Shown here: one piece after another, positions 25,754 to 35,298 of the stretch
How the letters are laid out: each line of letters opens with the position of its first letter
Numbering within the stretch: the stretch's first letter is position 1
Source of the DNA: Micromonospora alfalfae
Lineage (GTDB): Bacteria > Actinomycetota > Actinomycetes > Mycobacteriales > Micromonosporaceae
Direction: 5' to 3'
Assembly: GCF_022230925.1 (NCBI RefSeq)
Contig: NZ_JAKKFH010000026.1
Location: 123,537-187,536 of the forward strand
DNA length: 64,000 nt
Notes under the pieces: generated by a model
Database searches by the model: none
Told to the model about the DNA's origin: nothing
What the model saw: the letters and a program-made list of their open reading frames with translations, nothing else
Position numbers and translations under genes: made by a program

Positions 25754-26998
25754 TCAGCCGGCCGGGTCCGGGACCGGCTCGACGGCCGGATCGGTGAGCG
25801 ACAGCCGGCGGGTGGCGATCCGCCAGCCGACCGCGTACACGAGAGTGATCAGACCGCAGCCGGCGAGCACCACCCGTTCGTCGACCGAGTCCACCACCAG
25901 GGCCACCGCCAGTTGACTCACCGAGATCGCCAGCGTCGCCAGCATCATGTCGGTGGCGAAGACGCGGCCCCGCAACCGGTCCGGAACTTCACCCTGAAGG
26001 GCGAAGTTCGACATCACCCAGTTGCTGCCACCCGCGAAGTGCGCCACGAAGACCAGCAGCAGCACCAGCGGAAACCATCGCACCACCGAGGTGCCCAGGT
26101 AGGACAGGCCGTAGAGCGACATGGACAGCGCGAGCCCGGGCAGCAGCCAGGCCCGGTTGGTCAACACCCGGCGCATCAGGATCGGCCCCACCAACGCTCC
26201 CGCGCCGCGTACGGCGAAGAGCAGGCCGGCGCCGAGCGGGCCCACACCGTACACGCCGGCCAGCAGCGGAAACACTGTCAGCACGCCGTTTCCCAGGCCC
26301 ACCGCGGACTTGACGGTGACCAGCGCGAGCACCCGGGGGCGGTGGCCGATGTAGCCGAGCGCCTCGCGGACCGCCGACCACGTCCGCTGGGCCGGTTGGT
26401 CGGCGTCCCGGGGCGCCTGCAACGGCCGGCGGATCCGGGTGGCGAGGGTCGCGGCCACCGCGAGGCTCGCCGCCGCCACCCAGAAGCAGACGTACGGGCC
26501 GGCAGCGGTGCTGAGCACGCCGCCGAGCGAGGCACCGACCACTGTCATGGTGCCCCAGGCCGAACCGGCGACGGCGTTGCCCGCAGCGAGTTCGTGCGGC
26601 TCCAGCACGTTGGGCAGCGCGGCCTGGGCGGCCGGCGAGTAGAACGCCTTGGCGACCGCCACCACACCGATCGCCACCAGCGCCAGCCACGCCGTTCCGG
26701 CGTTGCGCACGCCGAGCAGCAGCAACACGCCCGCGAGCGCGGCCACGTTCGCGGCGATCATGATCTTCCGGCGGTCGAAGCGGTCGGCGATCGTGCCCGT
26801 GTACGGCAGCAGCAACGCCACGATGCCGGTGTCCACCGCCAACACCAGTGCGCCCCAGACGCCGCTGCCGGTCAGTTGCGGCAGCAGCACCAGCAGCGGC
26901 ACCATGACGAACCAGTCGGCGCCGAAGACCACCAGCTCGGCGAGGAACAGGTTGCGGAAGCTCCGATTGCCGGTCAGAACCGAGAGGGTGGACGCCAC
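25754..26998 (-). CDS. MFS transporter
   Basis: Major facilitator family permease of 414 residues from GTG 26998 (the frame stays open upstream, but there it overlaps the deacetylase gene). Twelve hydrophobic segments are visible. A basic loop, TIADRFDRRKIM, between helices 2 and 3 is the motif A region. The sequence pattern fits the macrolide-efflux-like (MefA/enterobactin-exporter) branch of MFS; the substrate cannot be read from sequence. The start is 12 bases after the deacetylase stop, so the two are probably one transcription unit inserted between thrB and the RND pump. Confidence 0.83.
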   Translation of the reverse strand: MASTLSVLTGNRSFRNLFLAELVVFGADWFVMVPLLVLLPQLTGSGVWGALVLAVDTGIVALLLPYTGTIADRFDRRKIMIAANVAALAGVLLLLGVRNAGTAWLALVAIGVVAVAKAFYSPAAQAALPNVLEPHELAAGNAVAGSAWGTMTVVGASLGGVLSTAAGPYVCFWVAAASLAVAATLATRIRRPLQAPRDADQPAQRTWSAVREALGYIGHRPRVLALVTVKSAVGLGNGVLTVFPLLAGVYGVGPLGAGLLFAVRGAGALVGPILMRRVLTNRAWLLPGLALSMSLYGLSYLGTSVVRWFPLVLLLVFVAHFAGGSNWVMSNFALQGEVPDRLRGRVFATDMMLATLAISVSQLAVALVVDSVDERVVLAGCGLITLVYAVGWRIATRRLSLTDPAVEPVPDPAG

Positions 26999-27009
26999 GG
27001 AGCGCGACC

Positions 27010-27828
27010 CTACCTGGTCGGTGTCGCAGCCACACCTGCTCCCAGCAGCGCCGAAACCGTGACGAAGGTGTAACCGCGCGACCGTAACCCGTTGATCATG
27101 TCGGTCAGACCCCGCAGTGCGACCAGCCGCCGGCGGGCCCCCACATCGTGGCCGAGCACTATCGTTCCCGGCCGAACCTCGTTCACCATCCGTTGGGCGT
27201 GACCGGCCGGATCGTCGGGGAACTGGCGCTCCACCATCTGCAACGACCAGAGCACCAGCCGATAGTCCAGCCGGGCTGCCGCGTGCAGTACCGCCCCGCC
27301 CAGGTGGCCGTACGGCGGGCGCAGGAGCGCCGGCGGCACCCCGGTCAGGTCGGTGATCGCGTCGTGGCTGCGGCGCAGGTCGTCGTACGCCTCGGCGGCG
27401 TCCAGTTCGGCCAGGTCCCGGTGTTCCCAGCTGTGGTTGCCCACCTCGTGCCCGGCCAGCCGGTCGCGGACGACGTCGGCGTGCCGACGGACCTGCGCCC
27501 CGACCATGAAGAAGGTGGCCGGAACCCGATGCTGGGCCAGGGTGTCGAGCACCATGGGTGTCCACTGTGGTGCTGGGCCGTCGTCGAAGGTGAGGGCCAC
27601 CAGGCGTTGGTTGGTCCGCACGGACCAGACGACCTCCAGCGCGCCGGAGCCGACATCCTGTTGGCCGCTACCGAGGGTGGTGCTGGCGGGGCCGCCGGCG
27701 ATCGGCATCCGGCGATGAGTGATCCACCACGCCTCGGACGTCCCCGCACCGATACCCACACCGCCCACCACCAGGAGGCCACGGCGCAGCAGGTCGCGTC
27801 GCCCCCACCCACGCGCGCCCTCGGCCAT
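27010..27828 (-). CDS. Polysaccharide deacetylase family protein
   Basis: Extracytoplasmic CE4 deacetylase of 272 residues. The N-terminus has a twin-arginine-like signal (WGRRDLLRRGLLVVGG) and a single hydrophobic segment, so it is probably exported and membrane anchored. The NodB domain (about residues 75-260) shows the VALTFDDGP motif with the metal and base Asp pair, GNHSWEHRDL with the His ligands, RPPYGH, and a late IVLGHD. These are the key catalytic residues, so it should be active on N-acetylated sugars such as peptidoglycan or chito-oligosaccharides. Start chosen at ATG 27828; the upstream extension is Arg-rich. Confidence 0.88.
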   Translation of the reverse strand: MAEGARGWGRRDLLRRGLLVVGGVGIGAGTSEAWWITHRRMPIAGGPASTTLGSGQQDVGSGALEVVWSVRTNQRLVALTFDDGPAPQWTPMVLDTLAQHRVPATFFMVGAQVRRHADVVRDRLAGHEVGNHSWEHRDLAELDAAEAYDDLRRSHDAITDLTGVPPALLRPPYGHLGGAVLHAAARLDYRLVLWSLQMVERQFPDDPAGHAQRMVNEVRPGTIVLGHDVGARRRLVALRGLTDMINGLRSRGYTFVTVSALLGAGVAATPTR

Positions 27829-27875
27829 CTGCCCGCCCCGCTTCACCCACACTCCCCACCCGTCTACGAGGAGTA

Positions 27876-27900
27876 TGCAAGAAGTTACACAAAGTATGGG
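27876..27900 (-). promoter_or_regulatory. Candidate promoter region of the deacetylase gene
   Basis: AT-rich island about 50-75 bases upstream of the deacetylase ATG. The hexamer catact occurs twice on the minus strand, 22 bases apart (27874 and 27895 neighbourhood), separated by ttgtgtaac. This could be a -10/-35 or operator; no consensus match is strong. Confidence 0.3.
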
Positions 27901-27934
27901 TGGTCGAGTCGGAGTGTTTTCGGTCGAATGACCT

Positions 27935-27970
27935 GGAACGCCCCCGACGAAAATCCGCCGGGGGCGTTCC
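27935..27970 (-). terminator. Terminator after the RND gene
   Basis: A 12-base perfect stem, ggaacgcccccg at 27935-27946 with cgggggcgttcc at 27959-27970, has a loop of 12 bases that contains an A/T run. It sits 15 bases past the RND stop on the minus strand and before the deacetylase unit. Confidence 0.8.
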
Positions 27971-27985
27971 GAAGCGCGCTGCGAC

Positions 27986-30900
27986 CTACTCGGTCGGCTC
28001 CGCCGGAGGCAACGGCGAGGTACGGCTACGCGGCAACCGCAGCACCTCGAACTGGTCCGTGCCCTCCACCAACGCGGCCGACGGCGCGGGTCGCCCGGCC
28101 GGCTGCACACCCTCGGCAGCGACCGGGGCGGGCGCGCCGCTCGGCACCGCGACCTGGTTCGGCGCCGGCACCTCGTCGGTCTCCGTCGTGGTCACCGCCG
28201 ACCCTCCGGAACGACGCCGTGCACGCCGAGCCCGCAGCGACTCCTTGGTGTGCTCCACCATCGTGTAGAGCGTCGGCACCAGGATCAACGTGAGCAGCGT
28301 CGAGCTGAGCAGACCACCGATCACCACGACCGCCAGCGGCTGAGAGATGAAGCCGCCCTCACCAGTCAGCCCGAACGCCATCGGCAGCAGCGCGAAGATG
28401 GTCGCCACCGCCGTCATCAGGATCGGGCGCAGCCGGCGACGGCCACCTTCGACCACCGCCTCCCGGACCCCCATGCCCTGCGCCCGGTACTGGTTGATCA
28501 GGTCGAGCAACACGATCGCGTTGGTCACCACGATGCCGACCAGCATCAGCACACCGATCAGTGCCGGAACACCGAGCGGCGTCCCGGTGACCAACAGCAG
28601 ACCGATGGCACCGGTCGCCGCGAACGGGATGGAGATCAGCAGGATCAACGCCTGGGTGAGGCTGCGGAACGTGGCCACCATGATCAGGAAGACGATGGCG
28701 ATCGCGGCCAGCACCGCCAGACCCAGGTCCGCGAAGGCATCCGCCTGATCCGCGCTGACACCACCGATGGTGAAACTCGCACCCGGCACGTTGATGCCGT
28801 CCAGCCGCTTCTGCAACTCCTGGCTGGTCGCGCCCAGGTTCGACCCGGTCGCCGCGCCGGTCACCGACACACTGCGCTCACCGTCGATCCGGGTGACCTG
28901 CTGCGGGCCTTCGCCCTGGGTGACCTGCGCGATGTCGCCCAGCTTGACCGGACCAACAGGCAGCGCGCGCAGCTCCTCCACTGTCATCGGCGGCTGCGTG
29001 CCCAACCGCAGCACCACGTTCTGCTGCTGGCCGTCGAGCGCTACCTGACCCAGCGGCGCTCCCCGGAACGCCTGCGACACGAGCTGCCCCACGGCGGCCT
29101 CGGTGAGCCCGACCCGACCGGCCGCGACCCGGTCGACCGCCACGTCGACCCGCGGTACCCGCGCTGCCAGGCTGGTGGAGACGTCCTCGACGTCCGGGAC
29201 GCCGTCCATCGCGGCCCGCACCTCCTCGGCGGCCCGGGTCAGCGTCTCCGGGTCGCTGGCCTGGACGATCACCTCCAGCTGGCTGGTCGACGCCTCCTGC
29301 CCGCCACCGAAGCTGATCTCACCCACACCGGCGCCGAGCTTGTCGAACTCCTTGCGCAGCACCTCACGCATCTGCTTCGCGTCGGTGTCACCGTCGAGCG
29401 CCAGCGACCAGCTGGCGACGTTGTTGCCGCCGCCGCCCGCCCACGGGTTGTCCCCACCGCCGGCTGTCACCTGGTACGTCTCGACACCGTCGGTGCGGGA
29501 CAGCACCGACTCGACCTGCTTGGCCGCCGCGTCGGTGGCCGCCAGGCCGCTGCCGGCCGGCAGTTCCTGGCTCATGTTGAGGGTGTCCTGGCCGGAGTCG
29601 TCCAGGAAGTTGGTCTCCAACTTCTGTGCCAGACCGAACGTGCCGAAGAGCACCAGCAGGCCGAGCCCGACGGTGATCCAACGGGTCGACCGCTTGCGGG
29701 TGGCGAACCCGATCACGGGCAGGTACGCCCGCTGCAACGGGCTGCGCAGCTCCTTCTCCTCCGCGGCGTGCCGTACCGCCTCGTCGTCAGCGGTGCCGCC
29801 GCGCGGCTTGAGGAACCAGTACGCGAGGACCGGGATCACTGTCAGCGACACCAGCAGCGAGGCGAGCAGAGCCACCGTCACGGTGATCGCGAACGGCGCG
29901 AAGAGTTGGCCCACGAACCCGCCGACCAGCGCGATCGGCGCGAACACCGCCACCGTGGTGAGCGTGGACGCGGTCACCGCACCGGCGACCTCCCGGACGC
30001 CGGTGATGATGGCGTGCCGTTTCTCCTCGCCGTACTCCAGATGTCGTTTGATGTTCTCCAACACCACGATCGAGTCGTCGACCACCCGACCGACCGCGAT
30101 GGTCAACGCGCCGAGGGTGAGCAGGTTGAGCGAGTAGTCACCGATCCACAGGGCGATCAGCGCCACCAGCACGGAGAGCGGGATGGAGACCGCGGTGACC
30201 ACCGTCGAGCGCACCGACAGCAGGAAGACCAGGATGACGATGACCGCCATCACCAGGCCCAGCAGGCCCTCCGTGGTCAACGACTCGATCGACTTCTCGA
30301 CGAACGGCGCCTGGTCGAAGACCACTGTCAGCTCCGCGCCGGAGGCGTCCTTCAGGTCGTCGAGCCGGTCCCTGATCTCGTGCGAGATCTCCACGGCGTT
30401 GCCGTCCGGCGAGGCCGTGACCGCGATGCCGAGGCTGTCCTTGCCGTTGGTCCGGGTGATCGCCGTGGCCGGTGCGAGCTGCTGCTCGACCGTCGCCACG
30501 TCACCGAGGCGAACCGGTGCCGCGGCCGGGGCGACAACGATGCCGCGCAGCTCCTCCAGGGTGGCGATCGGCGTTCCGACCTGCACCGGGAGGGCCAAGG
30601 CGCCGTCGGTCACCGCGCCGGCCGGAACCGCCACGCCGTTGGTCTTCAGCGCCGCGCCGATCGCCGTCGGCTGGATCTTCGCGGCGGCCAGCTTCGCCGG
30701 GTCCGGGGTGATCACCACGACGTTGTCGCGGGTGCCGGTCACCTCGACAGTGCGTACCCCCTCGATGCCCTCCAGCTCCGGCACCACGGTCGCGCGCAGC
30801 TTCTCGGCGAGCGCCCGCTCGTCCGCCGCGCCGGCCGCGGCCAGCACCACCGCCGGCAGGTCGTCGGTGCTACCCGCGATGACCTGCGGGTCGACGCCCT

Positions 30901-31264
30901 CCGGCAGTTGGGCGTCGATCCGGCTCAACGCGGTCTGCATCTTGTTGACCACGTCGTCGAGGTCGGTGCCGAACTCGTACGTCACCTGGACGGTGGCCGC
31001 CCCCTCGCGGGAGGTGGAGGTGACCTGGTCCAGCCCCGGGATGCCCTGGAGGGCGTTCTCGATCGGCTCGGTCACCTGCGACTCGACGATCTCGGGGCCG
31101 GCGCCGGGGTAGGGAGCCACGATGAACGCGGCCGGGAACTCGAGCGACGGCAGCAGTTGCTGCTTCAGCGACGGCACGGCGAACACTCCGAACACCGTGG
31201 TCACCACCGCGATGAGGGCAATCAGCCCTCGGTTGGCGAGGCTGAATCTGGCGAGCAGCGACAT
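27986..31264 (-). CDS. RND family efflux permease (AcrB/HAE1 type)
   Basis: Proton-driven exporter of 1092 residues. The order is RND: N-terminal helix (residues 12-32), two large extracytoplasmic loops (about 35-335 and 580-860) and helices 2-6 and 8-12. TM4 has the proton-relay Asp pair VVDDSIVVLENI and the conserved GxxG-rich loops. The C-terminal tail of about 85 residues is charged and unusual in length. No membrane-fusion protein or outer-membrane channel gene is adjacent, as expected in a Gram-positive, where it acts alone or as a lipid or peptide exporter. ATG at 31264. The gene separates thrC from the deacetylase unit. Confidence 0.92.
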   Translation of the reverse strand: MSLLARFSLANRGLIALIAVVTTVFGVFAVPSLKQQLLPSLEFPAAFIVAPYPGAGPEIVESQVTEPIENALQGIPGLDQVTSTSREGAATVQVTYEFGTDLDDVVNKMQTALSRIDAQLPEGVDPQVIAGSTDDLPAVVLAAAGAADERALAEKLRATVVPELEGIEGVRTVEVTGTRDNVVVITPDPAKLAAAKIQPTAIGAALKTNGVAVPAGAVTDGALALPVQVGTPIATLEELRGIVVAPAAAPVRLGDVATVEQQLAPATAITRTNGKDSLGIAVTASPDGNAVEISHEIRDRLDDLKDASGAELTVVFDQAPFVEKSIESLTTEGLLGLVMAVIVILVFLLSVRSTVVTAVSIPLSVLVALIALWIGDYSLNLLTLGALTIAVGRVVDDSIVVLENIKRHLEYGEEKRHAIITGVREVAGAVTASTLTTVAVFAPIALVGGFVGQLFAPFAITVTVALLASLLVSLTVIPVLAYWFLKPRGGTADDEAVRHAAEEKELRSPLQRAYLPVIGFATRKRSTRWITVGLGLLVLFGTFGLAQKLETNFLDDSGQDTLNMSQELPAGSGLAATDAAAKQVESVLSRTDGVETYQVTAGGGDNPWAGGGGNNVASWSLALDGDTDAKQMREVLRKEFDKLGAGVGEISFGGGQEASTSQLEVIVQASDPETLTRAAEEVRAAMDGVPDVEDVSTSLAARVPRVDVAVDRVAAGRVGLTEAAVGQLVSQAFRGAPLGQVALDGQQQNVVLRLGTQPPMTVEELRALPVGPVKLGDIAQVTQGEGPQQVTRIDGERSVSVTGAATGSNLGATSQELQKRLDGINVPGASFTIGGVSADQADAFADLGLAVLAAIAIVFLIMVATFRSLTQALILLISIPFAATGAIGLLLVTGTPLGVPALIGVLMLVGIVVTNAIVLLDLINQYRAQGMGVREAVVEGGRRRLRPILMTAVATIFALLPMAFGLTGEGGFISQPLAVVVIGGLLSSTLLTLILVPTLYTMVEHTKESLRARRARRRSGGSAVTTTETDEVPAPNQVAVPSGAPAPVAAEGVQPAGRPAPSAALVEGTDQFEVLRLPRSRTSPLPPAEPTE

Positions 31265-31404
31265 CGGCCTGGCTCACTCCTGAACGAGAATGCGGGCGGG
31301 GATACCCGAAAGTGTGCCGGACTCGCATACCTCGGCCCCCGCCGCCCCCGGACCGTCGCGCCGTCCAGTCACCCGCCGCCGATCACCACCCGGAGGTGGC
31401 GCGC

Positions 31405-32454
31405 TCAGGCCAGGTCGAGGGCGCGCGCCGCAGCCAGCGGGTCGTTCGCGATGGTCACCGGCGCCGGCGCAGTGGAGATCGCCCATTCCGGGTCCTTCAG
31501 CCCGTGGCCGGTCACAGTGCAGACCACAGTGGAACCGGGCGGCACCGCGCCCGCCGCGGCCTGCTGCAGCAGGCCGGCCACGCTGGCCGCGCTGCCCAGC
31601 TCGACGAAGACCCCCACCTCACGGGCGAGCAGACGGTACGCGGAGAGGATCTCCCGGTCGGTCACCGACGCGATCAGGCCACCGGAGGCGTCCCGGGCGT
31701 CCAACGCCTTCGTCCAGCTGGCCGGGTTGCCGATCCGGATCGCGGTGGCGATGGTGGACGGCTCCGGCACCACCTGGCCGGTCACGATCGGGGCCGCCCC
31801 GGCGGCCTGGAAGCCGTACATCTTCGGGGCGCGGGTGGTGGCGCCGGCGGCCAACTCCTCCGCGTATCCCATCCAGTACGCGGAGATGTTGCCGGCGTTG
31901 CCGACCGGCAGGCAGTGGATGTCGGGCGCGTCACCGAGCGCCTCGACGATCTCGAAGGCGGCGGTCTTCTGGCCGTGCAGCCGGTCGATGTTCACCGAGT
32001 TGACCAACGCGACCGGGTAGTCCTGGGCGAGCTTGGCGGCCGTCGCGAGGCAGTCGTCGAAGTTGCCGTTCACCTGCAGCAGCTTCGCGCCGTGCACCAG
32101 CGCCTGGGCCAGCTTGCCCAGCGCGATCTTGCCCTGCGGCACCAGCACGGCGCAGGTCAACCCGGCGCGGGCCGCGTACGCCGCGGCGGAGGCGCTGGTG
32201 TTGCCGGTAGAGGCGCAGATGATGGCCTTGTTGCCGGCCTCGACCGCCTTGGACACCGCGAGGGTCATCCCCCGGTCCTTGAAGGAGCCGGTCGGGTTGG
32301 CGCCCTCCACCTTGAGGTGCACGTCGCAACCGAGCCGGGCGGACAGCACCGGCGCCGGCAACAGCGGGGTGTTGCCCTCGTGCAGCGTGACGACCGGCGT
32401 GGCCGCAGTGACCGGCAGCCGATCCCGGTACGCCTCGATCAGACCCCGCCACAT
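31405..32454 (-). CDS. thrC: Threonine synthase
   Basis: PLP enzyme that converts O-phosphohomoserine to threonine. The 349-residue protein begins MWRGLIEAYRDRLPV and has the PLP-lysine motif GSFKDRG with Lys59, the ASTGNTSASAAAYAARAG pocket and the CTVTGHGLKDP segment near the end. The short form (about 350 residues) is typical of actinobacteria. The ATG at 32454 has GAGGAG six bases upstream and decides the start against a longer frame to 32535. hom ends 138 bases upstream on the same strand. Confidence 0.96.
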   Translation of the reverse strand: MWRGLIEAYRDRLPVTAATPVVTLHEGNTPLLPAPVLSARLGCDVHLKVEGANPTGSFKDRGMTLAVSKAVEAGNKAIICASTGNTSASAAAYAARAGLTCAVLVPQGKIALGKLAQALVHGAKLLQVNGNFDDCLATAAKLAQDYPVALVNSVNIDRLHGQKTAAFEIVEALGDAPDIHCLPVGNAGNISAYWMGYAEELAAGATTRAPKMYGFQAAGAAPIVTGQVVPEPSTIATAIRIGNPASWTKALDARDASGGLIASVTDREILSAYRLLAREVGVFVELGSAASVAGLLQQAAAGAVPPGSTVVCTVTGHGLKDPEWAISTAPAPVTIANDPLAAARALDLA

Positions 32455-32592
32455 GTCGCTCTCCTCGCTTCTACCGCTGCGCCCACCCGATATCAGGGCC
32501 ACCTTGGACCAGCCCGCTGGAGTGGTCAATGGCACACCCCCGCCTACCCACCTGGCGGGACGCGCGAGCCGTTCCGTCGATGATGCAACGAC

Positions 32593-33915
32593 TCAGGCGT
32601 CGCCCTCGACCCGCAGCACACTGGTCACCGACCGGACAATGTCCAGACCGCGCAGCTCGCCGACTGTCGCGGCGAGCGCGGCGTCCGGTGCCACATGCGT
32701 GACGATGACCAGCTCGGCGTCGCCGTCGCGGCCCGCTGGCCCGCCCGCCGAGCCCTGCCGCACCGTCGCGATCGACACGTCGTGCCGGGCGAAGACGCCC
32801 GCCACCGAGGCCAGCACACCCGGGCGGTCGGCCACGTCGAGGCTCACGTGGTAGCGGGTCAACGCCTCACCCATCGGCCGTACCGCGAGGGCCGCGTACG
32901 CGCTCTCGCTGGCCGCGCGGACCCCGGCGAGCCGGTTGCGGGACACCGCGACCACGTCACCGAGCACCGCGCTGGCGGTGGGTGCGCCACCGGCGCCCCG
33001 ACCGTAGAACATCAACTGCCCGGCCGCGTCCGCCTCCACGAAGACCGCGTTGAACGCGTCCCCGACGCTGGCCAGCGGGTGGCTGCGCGGGATCATCGCC
33101 GGGTGCACCCGGACGCTGACCGTCTCCCGGCCGGTGGGGTCGACACCCCGGGCCGCGATGCAGAGCAGTTTGATCGTGCAGCCCATCGCCTGGGCGCTGG
33201 CCATGTCCGCGGCGGTCACCTCGGTGATGCCCTCGCGGTGCACGTCGGCGGCGCCGACCCGGGTGTGGAACGCCAGCGAGGCGAGGATCGCCGCCTTGGC
33301 CGCCGCGTCGAAGCCCTCCACGTCGGCGGTCGGATCGGCCTCCGCGTACCCCAGGGCTGTGGCCTCTTCGAGGGCCTCGGCGAAGCCGGCGCCGGTCGCG
33401 TCCATCGCGGAGAGGATGAAGTTGGTGGTGCCGTTGACGATGCCGGTGACCCGGTTGATCCGGTCGCCGTGCAGCGACTCCCGTAGCGGGCGCAGCAGCG
33501 GGATGGCCCCGGCCACTGACGCCTCGTAGTAGAGGTCGCCGCCGCCCTCGGCCGCCGCCTCGTGCAGGGCCACGCCGTCCTCGGCGAGCAGCGCCTTGTT
33601 GGCGGTGACCACGCTCTTGCCGGCGCGCAGCGCCTCGACCAGCCAACTCCGGGCCGGTTCGATGCCACCGACCACCTCGATCACCACGTCCACGTCGTCG
33701 CGCTTGATCAGGCCAAGCGCGTCGGTGGTGAAGAGGTCCTCGTCGACCGGCAGGTCACCCCGGTCGCGGCCGAGCCGACGGACGGCGATGCCGGCGATCT
33801 CCAGCGGGGCGCCGATCCGCGCGGTGAGGTCGGCCGACTGCTCGTGCAGCAGCCGGACCACCTCCTGGCCGACAGTGCCACAGCCGAGCAGCGCCAAGCG
33901 CACAGGTGACGTCAT
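32593..33915 (-). CDS. hom: Homoserine dehydrogenase
   Basis: Reduces aspartate semialdehyde to homoserine, at the branch to threonine and methionine. It has 440 residues: an N-terminal Rossmann domain with GCGTVG at residues 11-16, a central catalytic domain with NGTTNFILSAM and the YAEADPTADVEGFDAAAK signature, and a C-terminal ACT domain (from about residue 360, VSLDVADRPGVLASVAGVF) for feedback control by threonine. The start ATG at 33915 overlaps the lysA stop by four bases (ATGA), so it is co-translated. The order argS-lysA-hom-thrC is conserved in actinobacteria. Confidence 0.97.
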   Translation of the reverse strand: MTSPVRLALLGCGTVGQEVVRLLHEQSADLTARIGAPLEIAGIAVRRLGRDRGDLPVDEDLFTTDALGLIKRDDVDVVIEVVGGIEPARSWLVEALRAGKSVVTANKALLAEDGVALHEAAAEGGGDLYYEASVAGAIPLLRPLRESLHGDRINRVTGIVNGTTNFILSAMDATGAGFAEALEEATALGYAEADPTADVEGFDAAAKAAILASLAFHTRVGAADVHREGITEVTAADMASAQAMGCTIKLLCIAARGVDPTGRETVSVRVHPAMIPRSHPLASVGDAFNAVFVEADAAGQLMFYGRGAGGAPTASAVLGDVVAVSRNRLAGVRAASESAYAALAVRPMGEALTRYHVSLDVADRPGVLASVAGVFARHDVSIATVRQGSAGGPAGRDGDAELVIVTHVAPDAALAATVGELRGLDIVRSVTSVLRVEGDA

Positions 33916-35297
33916 CCAACATCCAATGCGAGCAGGTCCTCTTCGGTTTCCCGCCGGACGATCAGGCGCGCCTGGCCGTCGCGCACCGCGACCACCGGTG
34001 GCCGGGGCACATGGTTGTAGTTGCTGGCCATGCTTCGGCAGTACGCACCGGTGCCGGGCACTGCTACAAGATCTCCGGGCTGCACGTCGGCGGGCAGGAA
34101 TTCATCCTTCACCACGATGTCCCCGGACTCACAGTGCTTTCCCACCACGCGGGCGAGCAACGGCTGCGCGGTCGACGCCCGCGAGGCCAGCGTCGCCGAA
34201 TAGGTCGCGTCGTAGAGGGCGGTGCGGATGTTGTCGCTCATCCCGCCGTCGACGCTGACGTACGTCCGGAGGCCGTCGAGGTCCTTCACCGTGCCGACCT
34301 CGTAGAGGGTGAACACGGCCGGCCCGACGATGGCCCGGCCCGGCTCGATCGACAGGCGCGGCACTGCCAGGTTCTCCGCGGCGCACTCCGAATCGACGAT
34401 CCTCCGAAGCCGCTTGGCCAGATCCTGCGGGGTCGCCGGGTCGTCCTGGGTGGTGTACGCGATGCCGAAGCCGCCGCCCAGGTCCAGCTCGGGCAGCTCC
34501 ACCCCGCGCGCGTCGCGGATCTGCGCCTGCAGGGCGAGCACCCGCCGGGCCGAGACCTCGAAGCCGCTGGCGTCGAAGATCTGCGAGCCGATGTGCGAGT
34601 GCAGCCCGCGCAGTTCCAGCACACCCTCGTCGAGGATCTTGAACGCGGCGTTCGCGGCGGCGCCGCCGGCCAGCGAGAAGCCGAACTTCTGGTCCTCGTG
34701 GGCGGTGGCGATGAACTCGTGGGTGTGCGCCTCGACGCCCACAGTGACCCGGACCAGCACCCGGGGCCGGACCCCGCGCTCGCGGGCCAGCGCGGTGAGC
34801 CGGTCGATCTCGGTGAACGAGTCGACGATGATCCGGCCCACGCCCGCGTCCAGCGCCCGGCCCAGCTCGGCGACCGACTTGTTGTTGCCGTGGAAGCCGA
34901 TCCGCTCCGGCGGCATCCCGGCCGACAGTGCGGTGGCCAGCTCGCCACCGGTGCAGACGTCCAGGTGCAGCCCCTCCTCGGCGATCATCCGGACCACCGC
35001 CCGGCAGAGGAACGCCTTGCCCGCGTAGAACACGTCCTCGGTCGGGAAGGCCGCCCGGAAGTCGCGGCAGCGCGAGCGCAGGTCGGCCTCGTCGAGGACG
35101 TACACCGGGGTGCCGAACTCGGCTGCGATGTCGCTGACGCTCAGGCCCGCCACAGCGACCGCGCCGTCGGCGCCGCGGGTCACCGACCGCGGCCACAGCG
35201 CCGGCACGAGGGCGTTGACGTCGGCCGGGGTACGCAGCCAGGCGGGCCCCTGGTTGCTGATGTCCGCGTGCAGCGCACCAGCCTCGTGAGCCCTCAT
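33912..35297 (-). CDS. lysA: Diaminopimelate decarboxylase
   Basis: PLP enzyme of fold type III that decarboxylates meso-diaminopimelate to lysine. The 461-residue protein has FYAGKAFLC with the PLP Lys84, the HSHIGSQIFD-like segment LHSHIGSQIF, the PGRAIVG motif and the C-terminal CESGDIV with a catalytic Cys. The ATG at 35297 comes one base after the argS stop (TGACATG), which fixes the start; an upstream extension to 35441 is antisense-like. The gene overlaps hom by four bases. Confidence 0.97.
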   Translation of the reverse strand: MRAHEAGALHADISNQGPAWLRTPADVNALVPALWPRSVTRGADGAVAVAGLSVSDIAAEFGTPVYVLDEADLRSRCRDFRAAFPTEDVFYAGKAFLCRAVVRMIAEEGLHLDVCTGGELATALSAGMPPERIGFHGNNKSVAELGRALDAGVGRIIVDSFTEIDRLTALARERGVRPRVLVRVTVGVEAHTHEFIATAHEDQKFGFSLAGGAAANAAFKILDEGVLELRGLHSHIGSQIFDASGFEVSARRVLALQAQIRDARGVELPELDLGGGFGIAYTTQDDPATPQDLAKRLRRIVDSECAAENLAVPRLSIEPGRAIVGPAVFTLYEVGTVKDLDGLRTYVSVDGGMSDNIRTALYDATYSATLASRASTAQPLLARVVGKHCESGDIVVKDEFLPADVQPGDLVAVPGTGAYCRSMASNYNHVPRPPVVAVRDGQARLIVRRETEEDLLALDVG

Positions 35298-35298
35298 G

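Noticed and set aside
28250..32020. A 1256-codon open frame antisense to the RND and thrC genes
   Set aside because: Composed of Arg/His/Gln/Asp-rich sequence with no family motifs. It is the mirror of two clear genes, an expected artefact of GC-rich coding DNA.
32455..32592. A riboswitch, T-box or attenuator before thrC
   Set aside because: The 138-base gap shows no leader peptide, specifier or anti-terminator that I could recognise.
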